From the NCBI GenBank assembly GCA_030447725.1, contig JAUJOQ010000009.1, positions 19,405-83,404 of the forward strand: a stretch of 64,000 nucleotides of DNA. The letters are read 5' to 3'. Positions 19,209-28,792 of the stretch are shown here, in pieces (within the stretch, counting starts at the first letter, position 1; each line of letters begins with the position of its first letter). The notes under the pieces were generated by a model that saw nothing but the letters and a program-made list of their open reading frames with translations, was not told the origin of the DNA and searched no databases. Source of the DNA: Thermoleophilaceae bacterium (GTDB taxonomy: Bacteria; Actinomycetota; Thermoleophilia; Solirubrobacterales; Thermoleophilaceae). A program made the translations under genes and the position numbers.

Positions 19209-20174
19209 ATGCTCCCGATCCGTCTGGAAGACGACAACCTGCACATCGGATCGCACCTGGCCATACGCTTCCAGCGCACGCTGCGCATCCCCGACGACGG
19301 CGGCGCCTACCCGCTGCCTCCGAGCCTCGGCGGCTTCCCGCTGCGGCGCGTCGCCGACTACGCCGACCGGGTGCCTGAGGCGTGGCGCGCCCGCGGCGGG
19401 GTGTTTGCGCCGATGTACCAGCGCGAGGCGATGTGGCTGTCCTTGCGGGGCGGCTGGCCGCCGGTGGCGCTGAAGGTGGGGGTGGGGAAGGTGAACGCGG
19501 TGTCGGGCAAGCCCTGGACCGACCCGCTCGACACGCGCGATCAGGACTACCTCGTCTGCCCCGACCAGCCATGGCTCGACGGCATCAACTCCGGCAGCGG
19601 CACGGTGCGCCAGTTTGTGGCGATGCCGCTCGGCATGGGCTACACCGTGGAGGGCCAGGTGACCGGCCGGGAGTCGGTGGGCGGCGTGCAGCTCGTGGCC
19701 TTCGACGCCCATCCCGACCGGCTGCCGGAAAGACCCCCACAGCAGTTCTCCGGGATAGACGCCTGCGCAATGCCGGTCGCCGACATGGGCCTCGGCGCCG
19801 GGGGCGAGATGGAGCAGGAGATCTACCCGGACGAATACGGCGCCGACGTGTGGGATCCCGAGCGCTCGGGCCGGGTGTTCGTGCACATCGCCAACAGCAT
19901 GGCCTGGCGTGAGATCACGGGCGAGGAGCCGCCGCCGACGCCGGTGAGCGCGCGCAGCTACACCGAGCACGGGTTCCCATGGTTCTCGCTATATGACGAG
20001 GGGCGGGGCGACCTCGCCCCCGCCAAGGGTCTCGCCGGCGTCAAGAGCGTCAAGGAGATGGATGAGGAGAAGGGCTTTGCCGCGCTGCAGGACGATGCGA
20101 CGGTCGAGGTGCCGGCTCCCCAGGTGGTCGAGCTCGGCCGGCCGGAGGACGTGGTGAGCGGCGGCGACTGGTGA
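19209..20174 (+). CDS. conserved protein of unknown function
   Basis: This 321-residue soluble protein starts at ATG 19209 with AAAGGAGAA 6-8 nt upstream. It belongs by eye to a widespread uncharacterised bacterial family. Recognisable stretches are KFQRTLRIPDDG-like at the N-terminus, FAPMYQREAMWLS near residue 72, VGKVNAVSGKPW near 95, CPDQPWLDGINSG near 118, and FVAMPLGMGYTVEGQVTG near 137. There is no signal peptide, membrane segment or nucleotide-binding motif. Its stop overlaps a GTG of a following short ORF. Function unknown. Confidence 0.8.
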   Translation: MLPIRLEDDNLHIGSHLAIRFQRTLRIPDDGGAYPLPPSLGGFPLRRVADYADRVPEAWRARGGVFAPMYQREAMWLSLRGGWPPVALKVGVGKVNAVSGKPWTDPLDTRDQDYLVCPDQPWLDGINSGSGTVRQFVAMPLGMGYTVEGQVTGRESVGGVQLVAFDAHPDRLPERPPQQFSGIDACAMPVADMGLGAGGEMEQEIYPDEYGADVWDPERSGRVFVHIANSMAWREITGEEPPPTPVSARSYTEHGFPWFSLYDEGRGDLAPAKGLAGVKSVKEMDEEKGFAALQDDATVEVPAPQVVELGRPEDVVSGGDW

Positions 20175-20440
20175 GCGCCGTCGACGACGAGGCCATGGAC
20201 CGCGCCCGCGGCTGCCTGCAAACACTGGCCGAGATGAGGGGTCCGAAGATCGTGTGTCCGCGGCGTTTCGGTGGCCTCCCGGAGCGCCTGATTACGCGCC
20301 GCTATGGAGACGCGCCGCCGGGTCGATCCGCCGAGCCGGTGCCGTGTCGGAAGGCAATAACGCACGGGGGAGCGGCGTTATCGCTTATGCCGTGGTTGTT
20401 GCATAAACCTCCCGGCCTCGGGTGCGATTCGCAGCGCTAG
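20171..20440 (+). CDS. possible small protein overlapping the conserved unknown gene
   Basis: An 89-codon ORF starts with GTG in a GTGA overlap with the preceding stop. The first 60 residues (MSAVDDEAMDRARGCL, then FGGLPERLITRRYGD) have a helix-forming, mixed-charge composition consistent with a real coupled gene. The last 30 are less convincing and run through two short inverted repeats (ATAACGC/GCGTTAT at 20357-20381 and TTATGC/GCATAA at 20385-20406). The stop meets the stop of the convergent PLP gene at a shared CTAG. No family recognised. Confidence 0.35.
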   Translation: MSAVDDEAMDRARGCLQTLAEMRGPKIVCPRRFGGLPERLITRRYGDAPPGRSAEPVPCRKAITHGGAALSLMPWLLHKPPGLGCDSQR

Positions 20441-21429
20441 CGCGCGACGCGCGCGGCCGGTTCCAGGACCCACCGCGCGAAGTCGGTAGGGCCTACGTTG
20501 CTTCCGCACAGGATCGTCGCGACGCGCCGCCCGGCGAACCGCTCAGGCTGCTCGAGGACGGCGGCAATCCCAAGCGCTGCGGACGGCTCGACGACAAGCC
20601 CCGCGTGCTCATAGAGCGCGTGCATGCCGGCCTTGATCGAATCCTCGCGCACGAGCACCACGTCATCGAGCACGACGAGTAGGTCGGCCAGCACCTCGGG
20701 GATCGGAAAGCGCCCGGCGACGCCGTCGGCGATCGTCTCGATGCGGTCCGTCTCGACCACTGTTCCTTGACGCCACGACAGCGCCATCGCGGGCGCACCG
20801 ACAGGCTGGATTCCGATTACCTCCGCGTGGTCGGCGAGCGAGCGCACGGCGTAGCCCACGCCGCTCGCCATCGCTCCGCCGCCGAGGGCGACGAGGACGA
20901 CCTCGAGGCTCGGATCGTCTCGGACGAGCTCGAGACCGATCGTGGCAGCGCCCTCGCAGGTCGCCAGGTCCAAACTGTCCTCGACCAGGTAGGCGCCACG
21001 CTCCTGTGCGATCTCTCGCGCCAGCAGCCGGGCGTCTTCGATGTCCTCACCCTCGAGCCGCACGTCCGCGCCGAAGGCGGCGATCTGTCGCAGCTTGAGC
21101 GGGTTGGCGGTTCTCGCCGCAACGACGGTGACCCCCAGCCCTCGACGCGAGCCGCTGTACGCCAGCGCCTGCCCGAGATTCCCGGCGCTCGCGCACACCA
21201 CTCGCGACGCCCCCTTCTCGCGAGCCACGGCCGCCACCGTCTCTGTGCCGCGCCCCTTGAAGCTCCGGACCGGGTTGAGCGTTTCGAGCTTCAGCGTCAC
21301 TGAGCACCCGAGCGCCTGGCCGAGCGGCGCGCACGACAACGCCGGCGTGTCCAGAAACACCGGATCGACGTCGCCGACCGCGGCGCGGACCCGATCGAGC
21401 CGGAGCCGAACACGGTCGAGGCCACTCAT
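20437..21429 (-). CDS. threonine dehydratase-like PLP-dependent lyase
   Basis: This 330-residue fold-type II PLP enzyme is of the threonine/serine dehydratase group. The Schiff-base lysine is in SFKGRG near residue 55. The substrate loop is ASAGNLGQA, the phosphate-binding Gly-rich loop is LGGGAMASG, and the C-terminal CGSNV contacts the pyridine ring. It has no ACT regulatory domain, so it is closer to a catabolic or broad amino-acid dehydratase than to biosynthetic IlvA. The start is set at ATG 21429 (MSGLDRVRL). The frame continues 100 codons upstream, but that part is low-complexity Arg/Ala and unlikely to be translated. Confidence 0.8.
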   Translation of the reverse strand: MSGLDRVRLRLDRVRAAVGDVDPVFLDTPALSCAPLGQALGCSVTLKLETLNPVRSFKGRGTETVAAVAREKGASRVVCASAGNLGQALAYSGSRRGLGVTVVAARTANPLKLRQIAAFGADVRLEGEDIEDARLLAREIAQERGAYLVEDSLDLATCEGAATIGLELVRDDPSLEVVLVALGGGAMASGVGYAVRSLADHAEVIGIQPVGAPAMALSWRQGTVVETDRIETIADGVAGRFPIPEVLADLLVVLDDVVLVREDSIKAGMHALYEHAGLVVEPSAALGIAAVLEQPERFAGRRVATILCGSNVGPTDFARWVLEPAARVAR

Positions 21430-21788
21430 CGCAAGGCAGCATGCCATGAGCTCCACCGGGTCGAGGGCACGCCGCGCACGCAAGCGTCCCGACCCGCGCT
21501 CGACGCCCGTTCCCGGACGAGAAGCAAAGCCGGGCTCGGCCCGCGCGGATGATCCTCCGGCGCCACGCGAGGGCAGTGGTGCGGCTCGGATGAGGGGCGC
21601 TCTCCTGGTCCGGGTGCAGTGCGCACTGCCGCGCCCAGCTGGCCGAGGAGTTGCCTGCTGATCCGCCTGACGCGCCCTGTCTAATCGAGAAGGCGTTTGA
21701 GGAGGCGCGTCTCGCGCGTCGTAACCCTTTTGCACCGCACCCACCTCCGTCGAAGCAGAAGCGATTGGCCTCGCAACGAGGCGGTGCC

Positions 21789-22607
21789 TCAGCGTCGCTG
21801 GGCTGGAACCCCTCGGGCACTGCGGAAGGCGGCGGCCACCTCCCGCGTTTCCGTCTCTGCCCCAAGCGGGAAGATGTGGAGGGCGTCGACTCCCGGAATG
21901 GCGGCCAGCTCGGTCGCGAGCTCGGTGGCGAGATCTATACCGCCACCCATGCTGATCTTCCTGTGCGCGGCGTCGGGAAGCAGGCAGCCAGGCAGCCTGC
22001 GCACGTTGTCGGCCATCCGTTCGCTGCGGAGCAGGCCGACTCCCGCATAGAAGCGAACGCCGACCAGCAAGTCCGCCGCACGATCCAGGAAAACCGCGAG
22101 CGCGTCCAGGTCGAAGATCATCTGTGACTGAAGGAACTCGGCGCCCGCGTCGAGCTTCCGCTCGAGCAGGCGCAGCTCTCGATCGAGGTCCGGCGCGAAC
22201 GGATTGACGACGGCTCCGACCACGAGCTCACGCGGCCTGGCCCACTCTTTCGCCTCGGCGATCAGCGCCGTAGCGGTGAGGTCCTTGACGCGCGGAACGC
22301 CCTCCACCGGGTCCCCGTATAGACACAGCACGCCCTCAGAACCGAGCGCCGCGGCGCCCACGACCTGGGACTGCAGCGCGAGCCGGTTGCGGTCACGGCA
22401 AGAGACGTGGACGAGCGTTGCCACCCCCTGCTCCCTGGCGAGCGCGACGGCAGCAAGGGGCGACATCCGCGGGAGGCCGGCGTGGTTGTCGGTCAGCCCG
22501 ACCAGGTCGACGGTGTCTGCCAGCGCCGCGATGCGCTCCCGTACGCGCAGGGAATCCGGGGTGCTTGGCAGAGAGATCTCTGCCGAGGTAAGCGCCCTCG
22601 TCGGCAT
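21789..22607 (-). CDS. methylenetetrahydrofolate reductase-like protein
   Basis: A 272-residue TIM-barrel protein resembling MetF. The signature HVSCRDRNRLALQSQ followed by GVLCLYGDP matches the flavin/folate site of MTHFRs, and AEFLQSQMIFD matches the strand carrying a substrate-contact Gln. It is a little short of canonical MetF (about 290), and the N-terminal Glu-containing strand reads SAEISLPST. It may act in one-carbon metabolism or be a diverged MetF paralogue. The start is ATG 22607; a GTG lies one codon earlier. No operon partner is evident. Confidence 0.7.
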   Translation of the reverse strand: MPTRALTSAEISLPSTPDSLRVRERIAALADTVDLVGLTDNHAGLPRMSPLAAVALAREQGVATLVHVSCRDRNRLALQSQVVGAAALGSEGVLCLYGDPVEGVPRVKDLTATALIAEAKEWARPRELVVGAVVNPFAPDLDRELRLLERKLDAGAEFLQSQMIFDLDALAVFLDRAADLLVGVRFYAGVGLLRSERMADNVRRLPGCLLPDAAHRKISMGGGIDLATELATELAAIPGVDALHIFPLGAETETREVAAAFRSARGVPAQRR

Positions 22608-23024
22608 CACGCCATGCTAACGCGAGCGGCCTCACAGGCCGGCCGGCGAGCACGAGTGTGAAGCGCAATTTGACGCTGACCCGAGGAGCGTCCCGATTCG
22701 ATCGCAGTATCCCGTGCGCGCTCGCTCCAGAGGTCGCCCTGGGACTTCGCCGACCCGCTGGCCGTGTTCGTCTCATCAGACATCGACGCTCCTCTCTTCG
22801 CTCTTCAACACCTACGCGCTTGTGGTTAGCGGCTCGCCGGGCTCGACGCTGCCGGCCGGATTCGTCTCCAACGAGCGCTCGCTCCTTCCACGAGCGCTCG
22901 ATAAAGCCCGACTATGTCGCGCCGGTGGGTGTGGGGCGGCGCCCCGTGCGTTTGGACGCGTGCTCGTCCACGAGCACTTGCCTGACGACCTCCTCGACCG
23001 CCATCCTTTCCTGACCGGCCACTT
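22608..23024. other. intergenic stretch without a recognisable gene
   Basis: About 420 bp follow the start of the MetF-like gene. Short Arg/Ser-rich ORFs exist in several frames but none has a Shine-Dalgarno sequence or family-like composition. It must hold the promoter of the MetF-like gene. I see no RNA motif or convincing terminator. Confidence 0.5.
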
Positions 23025-23493
23025 GTGGTGCCTCCTTCGCTGTCGAACCTTGAGAAGTCCGACGAGCATGAGCGCCGCGGTGGCCGGAACTATGTTCCGT
23101 CGCCACGGTCCTACACCACGCTATGGGACGTGACCCGCGGTGAAGAGTGGACCAGTGGCCTAACGCTCTGGGACAGGCCTGATCTTCCGCTTGGCCAGCT
23201 TGCGGAGGCTCTTGAGGCGGCCGAAAGTGGCAGTGCGAATCGGCTCACAGCGGGTATAGCGAGGATCTCCCGAGCGCTGGGAAGCGCAGGATGTTCGTCG
23301 GGCGAAGCTCAAGTGGCGAATCGCGGTAACCCTCGCCGACGGCGGGGGCCGGGAGCGAATCCACATTGGCATCAACGCCGCCGACGTACCTTCACTAGAA
23401 ATCCTGGATGAGGAAGGTGGAGTGATCTACAGCGCTCCGAACCCAGGGCGGGTGATGGAGCTACCGGCGAGGGGAACTACCGCGGATTTGTAG
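23025..23493 (+). pseudogene. possible frameshifted hypothetical gene
   Basis: Two adjoining frames both look coding. 23025-about 23280 gives a helical, acidic segment (LTLWDRPDLPLGQLAEALEA). 23260-23493 gives a strand-rich segment (LKWRIAVTLADGGG, IHIGINAADVPSLEIL) that ends in a stop at 23491. A one-base indel near 23280 would join them into a protein of about 150 residues. The GTG at 23025 is the earliest candidate start. No family recognised; the call rests only on residue composition. Confidence 0.28.
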
Positions 23494-23634
23494 GCGACGA
23501 GTCAATGCGCGGCGCTCCGCACGGCCGGGCCGGATCAGCTCCGCCAGGCTCCGTCGCTGCTCAGCGAGCCACGGACTCGCACGGCGTGCACCACCTGCGA
23601 CTAGGCCGTTTCAACTTCGGGTAGTCCTATCCGC

Positions 23635-25161
23635 ATGAGCGTCGTCGAAGCTGCTCACAAGGTCGCGCAGCCGACCGCGGTGGAGCTGCCGAAGCTCGCC
23701 GAGGGTGCTTTCGAGGCTGGGGAGGAAGGGATGCCGACGCTCCAGCTGCTCATCGACGGCGAGTGGCGGCCCGCAAAGAACGGCGAGACCTTCGAGGTGC
23801 GCTCGCCGATCGACGACAACGTGATCGCCCTGGCGCAGGCAGCGGACGAGGACGACGTGGAGGCCGCGATCGCCGCCGCCCGCGCCGCGCGCCCGCGCTT
23901 CCGCGAGATGAGTGCCGCCGAGCGGATCGAGATCTGCGAGCGGGCGGCGGAGATCATCACGGAGAACTTCGACGCGTTCGTCGAGACGATCGTCGTCGAT
24001 CTCGGGAAGACCTCGGGTCAAGCGGAGTCGGAGGTGACGGCGACGCGCGAGCGCCTGCAGTTCGTCCGCGAGGAGGTGCGCAAGATCTTCGGCGAGTACC
24101 TGCCGGGCGACTGGATCCCCGACACCAAGGGGAAGTCGGGGATCGTCCTTCGTGAGCCGGTCGGGACCGTCGCGGCGATCGGGCCCTTCAACTACCCGCT
24201 CTTCCTGACGGCGTCGAAGGTGATCCCGGCGCTCGCCGCCGGAAACACGGTCGTGGCGAAGGCGCCCTCCGACGACCCGATCGTCCTGACGCTCTTCGCG
24301 CGTGCCCTCGAGGAGGCGGGGCTGCCGCCGGGGGCGCTCAACCTGGTGACCGGCCACGGCAGCGAGATCGGCGAGCGCTTCGCAACTCATGAGGCCGTGT
24401 CGATGATCTCCTTCACCGGCTCGTCGAAGGTCGGCCGCAGGCTCGCCGAGCTCGCGGGTCCAAAGCCGCTTCATCTCGAGCTCGGCGGGAACGCCGCCGC
24501 GATCGTGCTCGCCGACGCCGACCTCGAGCTGGCCGTGCAGAAGTCGGTCGACGGCGCCTTCAAGAACGCCGGCCAGCGCTGCGACGCCGTGAGCCGCGTG
24601 CTCGTCGAGGAGGCGGTCTACGACGACTACCTGGAGCGGGCGGTCGACGCGGCGCGGGGCTATGCGCTCGGCGACCCGAGGGCGGACGGCGTGGACGTCG
24701 GTCCGCTCATCAGCGAGCGGGCCGCGGCGAGCGTCAAGGAGCTCGTCACGGACGCGGTCGAGCGGGGCGCGCGGGTGCTGGCGGGAGGCGAGAGCGAGGG
24801 CTGCTACCACGAGCCGACCGTGCTCGCCGACGTGCCGCATGACGCTGACATCGTCTGGGAGGAGACCTTCGGCCCCGTCCTCGCCGTCGTCAGCGTGCCG
24901 GACCTCGAGGCGGCGCTCGAGCTGGCGAACGGTTCGCGCTACGGGCTCGACTCCTGCGTCTTCACTTCGAACCTCGACAGGGCGTGGGGCGCGGCGCGTG
25001 CGCTCGAGTGCGGGATGGTGACGGTCAACGACGCTCCCGCGCACGGAGTCGGCCACTTCCCGTTCGGCGGCCGCAAGCCCGACTCGGGAATCGGGCGCGA
25101 GGGGCTCGGCTACTCGATCGACGAGTGCACGGCGCTGAAGACGGTGGTCCTCCCGAGCTGA
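23635..25161 (+). CDS. aldehyde dehydrogenase, GapN-like
   Basis: This 508-residue NAD(P)-dependent aldehyde dehydrogenase contains GPFNYPLFL (substrate/cofactor entry), FTGSSKVGR (Rossmann Gly motif), general-base Glu in LELGGN and nucleophile Cys in NAGQRCDAVSRVLV. The sequence around the Cys (GQRC-x-A-V-x-R) resembles non-phosphorylating glyceraldehyde-3-phosphate dehydrogenase and archaeal-type lactaldehyde dehydrogenases more than succinate-semialdehyde enzymes. The phosphoglycerate mutase gene 13 bp downstream favours a GapN role (glyceraldehyde-3-P to 3-phosphoglycerate). Substrate is inferred, not proven. A long antisense ORF across it is a shadow. Confidence 0.85.
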   Translation: MSVVEAAHKVAQPTAVELPKLAEGAFEAGEEGMPTLQLLIDGEWRPAKNGETFEVRSPIDDNVIALAQAADEDDVEAAIAAARAARPRFREMSAAERIEICERAAEIITENFDAFVETIVVDLGKTSGQAESEVTATRERLQFVREEVRKIFGEYLPGDWIPDTKGKSGIVLREPVGTVAAIGPFNYPLFLTASKVIPALAAGNTVVAKAPSDDPIVLTLFARALEEAGLPPGALNLVTGHGSEIGERFATHEAVSMISFTGSSKVGRRLAELAGPKPLHLELGGNAAAIVLADADLELAVQKSVDGAFKNAGQRCDAVSRVLVEEAVYDDYLERAVDAARGYALGDPRADGVDVGPLISERAAASVKELVTDAVERGARVLAGGESEGCYHEPTVLADVPHDADIVWEETFGPVLAVVSVPDLEAALELANGSRYGLDSCVFTSNLDRAWGAARALECGMVTVNDAPAHGVGHFPFGGRKPDSGIGREGLGYSIDECTALKTVVLPS

Positions 25162-25174
25162 GCCCGTTCGGGCG

Positions 25175-26386
25175 ATGGCGATGGACGCAGCGCGACGCGA
25201 GCTGATTCAGAAGCTGGCGGTGGCGAACGAGAGCAAGCTGCTGCTCCTCGTCGCCGACGGGCTCGGCGGGCTTGCGCCGGGGTCCGAGAGCGGTACCGAG
25301 CTCGAGACCGCCGAGACGCCCAACCTCGACGACCTCGCCTCGCGCGGCACGCTAGGCCTGATGACTCCGGTCGCGCCGGGGATCACGCCCGGCAGCGGGC
25401 CGGGGCACCTCGGCCTCTTCGGCTTCGACCCGATGGACGTCGTCGTCGGTCGCGGCGTCCTCGAGGCGTTGGGAATCGGATTCGCGCTCGAGCCGAGCGA
25501 CGTCGCCGCGCGCTGCAACTTCTGCACCGTCGACGAGGAGGGAAGGATCACCGACCGTCGCGCGGGGCGGATCGCCTCCGAGGACGCGCAGAAGCTCGTT
25601 CCCAGGCTCGACGAGCTATCGATCGAGGGCGTCGAGGTCTTCGTCGAGCACGTCCGCGAGCATCGCTTCGTGCTCGTGCTCCGCGGCGAGGGACTCGAGG
25701 CGGACGTAGCGGACACCGACCCCCAGCACGAGGGATCGGCTCCTCTCGCTGCCGAGGCGCTCACCGACGCCTCCCATCGTGCGGCGGCGGTCATCGACGA
25801 GTTCGCACGGAAGGCTCGCGAGGCGCTCGAGGGCGAGGCCGCGAACATGGTGCTCATAAGGGGGGTCAGCAAGCGGCCGGAGATCCCGTCGTTCCGCGAC
25901 GCCTACCACCTGAGGAGCTTGGCGCTCGCGACCTACCCGATGTATCGCGGGCTCGCTCAGCTCGTCGGGATGGACGTCGCAGAGGTCGCCACCACGGAGG
26001 ACCAGCTCGCCGCCGTCGCCGACTCGTGGTCCGACTACGACTTCTTCTTCGTCCACTACAAGCCCCCGGATGCCGCCGGCGAGGACAAGGACTTCGACGC
26101 CAAGGTGCGGGCGATCGAAGGGCTCGACGGCGCGCTGCCGGCGCTCCTCGACCACGCGCCCGACGTGGTCGCAGTAACGGGCGATCACAGCACGCCGAGC
26201 TCCATGGGGAGCCATAGCTGGCATCCGATCCCGGTCGTGCTGGCGGCGGAGTCGTGCAGGCGCGACGGGATCGCGGGCTTCGGTGAGTCTCAGTGCCGGC
26301 TCGGGGGCCTCGGACAGTTCGAGTCGAAGCACCTGCTGGCGCTGATGCTCGCGCACGCTCACCGCCTGGGCAAGTACGGCGCCTGA
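25175..26386 (+). CDS. apgM: 2,3-bisphosphoglycerate-independent phosphoglycerate mutase, archaeal type
   Basis: This 403-residue member of the alkaline-phosphatase-like superfamily interconverts 3- and 2-phosphoglycerate. It starts with LLLVADGLGGL (metal-binding Asp). It has TPGSGPGHLGLFGFDP, which supplies the nucleophilic Ser, GVLEALGIGF and GRI-type motifs, and ends with VTGDHSTPSSMGSHSWHPIPV (metal-binding Asp and His). The length matches ApgM rather than the 510-residue GpmI. It follows the GapN-like gene by 13 bp on the same strand, probably in one operon. ATG 25175 or 25181 could start translation. Confidence 0.88.
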   Translation: MAMDAARRELIQKLAVANESKLLLLVADGLGGLAPGSESGTELETAETPNLDDLASRGTLGLMTPVAPGITPGSGPGHLGLFGFDPMDVVVGRGVLEALGIGFALEPSDVAARCNFCTVDEEGRITDRRAGRIASEDAQKLVPRLDELSIEGVEVFVEHVREHRFVLVLRGEGLEADVADTDPQHEGSAPLAAEALTDASHRAAAVIDEFARKAREALEGEAANMVLIRGVSKRPEIPSFRDAYHLRSLALATYPMYRGLAQLVGMDVAEVATTEDQLAAVADSWSDYDFFFVHYKPPDAAGEDKDFDAKVRAIEGLDGALPALLDHAPDVVAVTGDHSTPSSMGSHSWHPIPVVLAAESCRRDGIAGFGESQCRLGGLGQFESKHLLALMLAHAHRLGKYGA

Positions 26387-26398
26387 GCCGGAGCCGGC

Positions 26399-27673
26399 CT
26401 ACGCGGAAGTGCCGCGGTCCTGCTCGTAGGCGCGATCCAGCACCTGGAGGGTGTGCATGATGGGCAGCTCGCGTCCCAGGGCGCGAAGATGGACGTCGAT
26501 CTGCGTCAGGCAGCCGATGTTGCCGGTGGCCACCGCGGCAGCGCCGGTCGCGAGCAGGGCCTCCGCCTTGCGGCGCCCGAGCTCCTCGGCGACGTCGGGC
26601 TGCTCGATGTTGTAGGTGCCCGCCGAGCCGCAGCAGAGCTGCCAGTCGTCGGGCTCGAGCAGGTTGACGTTCGGAATCGCGTCGAGCAGCGCGCGCGGCG
26701 CCGAGCGCACGCCCTGGGCGTGCGCAAGGTGGCAGGCGTCTTGGTATGCGAGCTCGAGCGGCTCGGCGAGCGGCGGCGGTGGCTTCAGCCCGAGCCCGTC
26801 GAGGAAGACGCTGACGTCGACGGTGCGCTCCGCGAGCTCCCGCGCCTGCTCCTCCTCGTCCGAGCCCTTGAAGAGGAGCCCGTACTCGCGCACCCCCGAG
26901 CCACAGCCCGCGGCGTTCGTCACGACCGCGTCGACGTCGTCCGGGAACGCCCTGAAGTTTCGGCGGGCATGGGCCTTCGCGCGGGCAGAGCGCCCACCGT
27001 GCAGGTCGAGCGCGCCGCAGCAGCCCTGCTCGCGCGGGATCACCACCTCGACTCCGTTGCGGGCCAGCACCCTCAGCGTCGCCCAGTTGATCTCCGGGGC
27101 GAGCACCTGCTGGGCGCAGCCTGCGAGCAGGGCGACGCGCGCGCGCCGCTCGCCTTCGGCGGGATGGACCTCGGGCAGCGGCCGCTGCTTGGGCAGCTTG
27201 CCCGGAAGCAGCTCCAGCATCGCCGCGGCGCGCCCGCGTGCCAGCGGCCGCAGCGGTCGGGCGAGGCGTCCCAGCCGGGCCGCGGCCCGAAAGCGACGCG
27301 GATGGGGCAGCGTCTCGGCGAGGACCCAGCGCAGCAGGCGGTCGCGCAGGCTGCGCTCCCGGCGCTCCTCGGCGTGCGCCCTGTAGGGGGTTATGAGCTC
27401 GTCGTAGCGAACCCCCGAGGGGCAGGCTGTGACACAGGCGTCACAGCCCACGCAGCAGTCGATGAAGGGGGCGGCCTCCTCGACCTCGAGGGAGCCCTCG
27501 AGCACCTCCTTCATCAAGAAGATGCGCCCGCGGGGCGAATCCATCTCCTCCCCGAGCACGACGTGGGTGGGACACGTGGGCAGGCAGAAGCCACAGTGGA
27601 TGCACTGCTCGATGGCGGCCGCCATCTCCTCCGCCTGCGGCTCGTGCTGGTCGATCTTGATCCGGTGGAGCAC
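26399..27673 (-). CDS. glcF: glycolate oxidase iron-sulfur subunit
   Basis: This 424-residue protein has two ferredoxin-type 4Fe-4S motifs near the N-terminus ([12 protein letters not shown] and [12 protein letters not shown]). Two CCG-type domains follow ([12 protein letters not shown] near residue 215 and [10 protein letters not shown] near 345). This is the GlcF/heterodisulfide-reductase layout, which passes electrons from the flavin subunits to the membrane quinone pool. It is the last gene of the gcl-hyi-garR-glcDEF run, 33 nt after glcE. The start codon is GTG at 27673. It faces apgM across only 12 bp. Confidence 0.92.
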   Translation of the reverse strand: MLHRIKIDQHEPQAEEMAAAIEQCIHCGFCLPTCPTHVVLGEEMDSPRGRIFLMKEVLEGSLEVEEAAPFIDCCVGCDACVTACPSGVRYDELITPYRAHAEERRERSLRDRLLRWVLAETLPHPRRFRAAARLGRLARPLRPLARGRAAAMLELLPGKLPKQRPLPEVHPAEGERRARVALLAGCAQQVLAPEINWATLRVLARNGVEVVIPREQGCCGALDLHGGRSARAKAHARRNFRAFPDDVDAVVTNAAGCGSGVREYGLLFKGSDEEEQARELAERTVDVSVFLDGLGLKPPPPLAEPLELAYQDACHLAHAQGVRSAPRALLDAIPNVNLLEPDDWQLCCGSAGTYNIEQPDVAEELGRRKAEALLATGAAAVATGNIGCLTQIDVHLRALGRELPIMHTLQVLDRAYEQDRGTSA

Positions 27674-27706
27674 TGGAGGTAACTCTACCGACGGGTCGCC
27701 CGTCGC

Positions 27707-28792
27707 CTACACCTCCGGGAACCGTCCGGAGGGATCGAGAGCCGACTTCACCCGCTGCGCGAAGGCGCCGCCGCGGTGGGTACCGACCATCGGCCTCGGA
27801 GGTGAGCCAGTGAGGAAGACCCCGGCGAGGTCGAGCGAGCGCAGCAGCTCGTCGAGGTCCTGCGCCGAGCGCTCCGCGGGCCAGGCCAGCCACGCGATGT
27901 TGGCGCCGGCGCCATAGCGGCGCTCGACCGCGAGCGGCTCGAGCTTCGCCTCAAGCTCGCGCACGCGCTTCGGGACGAGCGCAACCTTCACGATCGCCGC
28001 GTCCCCGCCCACCCAGGCGAAGTCGCGGACCTCGCGCCAGAGGGCGCCCTCCTCCTCGCCCTCGAGTCGCTCCCCCGACCGTTCGAGGATGCCCTCGAGG
28101 CGCTCGAGCCGCGCCGGCATCGCGTCGGAGAGGCCGGCCAGGCGCAGCCAAAGCCGCCCGGGCGGCTCGAGGTCGAGCGCCTCGAGATCGAACGAAGCGG
28201 TCGCGAGCGCTCCGATCAGCGCGAGCGCCTCGTCGAGGCCGGCGCAGTCGACGGTCAGCGTCGCCCACGCCTGCGGCTGGGGGAAGACCTTGAACGAGAG
28301 CTCGACCATCACGCCGAGCCGCCCGGCGCTTCCCACCATCATCTTCGAGAGGTCGAAGCCGGCCGCGTTCTTGACTACCCGCCCGCCGGCGCGCACGAGC
28401 CTGCCCTCGCCGTCGAGGAAGCGCACGCCGAGGATGAAGTCCCTGACCCCGCCGCTTCGGTAGCGCAGCGGACCCGAGGTGCCCGCCGCCACCGCCCCCC
28501 CGAGCGTCGCTCCGGCGGCCACCAGCGGCGGGTCGAACGGCAGGTACTGGCCATTCTCGGCGAGCGCCGCCTCGATCTCGCCGAGCGGCGTGCCTGCACG
28601 GGCGGTGAAGGTGAGCTCCTCGGGGTCGTAGTCCTCGATCCCCGAGAGCCCCGACACCTCGAGGGTGACGGTGCCCTCGGGCGGGCTCGACAGCGCGGGC
28701 TTCGTACCGGCGCCGCGGGCCAGCACGCGCTCGTGCCCGCGGAGCGCCTCCTGCGCCTCCTCGACCGCGGCCGGTCGCAGGGTCACGCTCAC
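27707..28792 (-). CDS. glcE: glycolate oxidase FAD-binding subunit
   Basis: This 361-residue protein has the PCMH FAD-binding half-domain: [37 protein letters not shown] and [20 protein letters not shown]. It lacks the long substrate domain of GlcD, as expected for GlcE. Its GTG start overlaps the glcD stop by 4 nt (GTGA), so the two subunits are made together. With GlcD and GlcF it forms the membrane-associated glycolate dehydrogenase that oxidises glycolate to glyoxylate. Confidence 0.9.
   Translation of the reverse strand: MSVTLRPAAVEEAQEALRGHERVLARGAGTKPALSSPPEGTVTLEVSGLSGIEDYDPEELTFTARAGTPLGEIEAALAENGQYLPFDPPLVAAGATLGGAVAAGTSGPLRYRSGGVRDFILGVRFLDGEGRLVRAGGRVVKNAAGFDLSKMMVGSAGRLGVMVELSFKVFPQPQAWATLTVDCAGLDEALALIGALATASFDLEALDLEPPGRLWLRLAGLSDAMPARLERLEGILERSGERLEGEEEGALWREVRDFAWVGGDAAIVKVALVPKRVRELEAKLEPLAVERRYGAGANIAWLAWPAERSAQDLDELLRSLDLAGVFLTGSPPRPMVGTHRGGAFAQRVKSALDPSGRFPEV

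Noticed and set aside
23611..25056. 481-codon minus-strand ORF opposite the aldehyde dehydrogenase
   Set aside because: His/Arg/Asp-rich mirror of a high-GC gene; the plus-strand frame has all dehydrogenase motifs.
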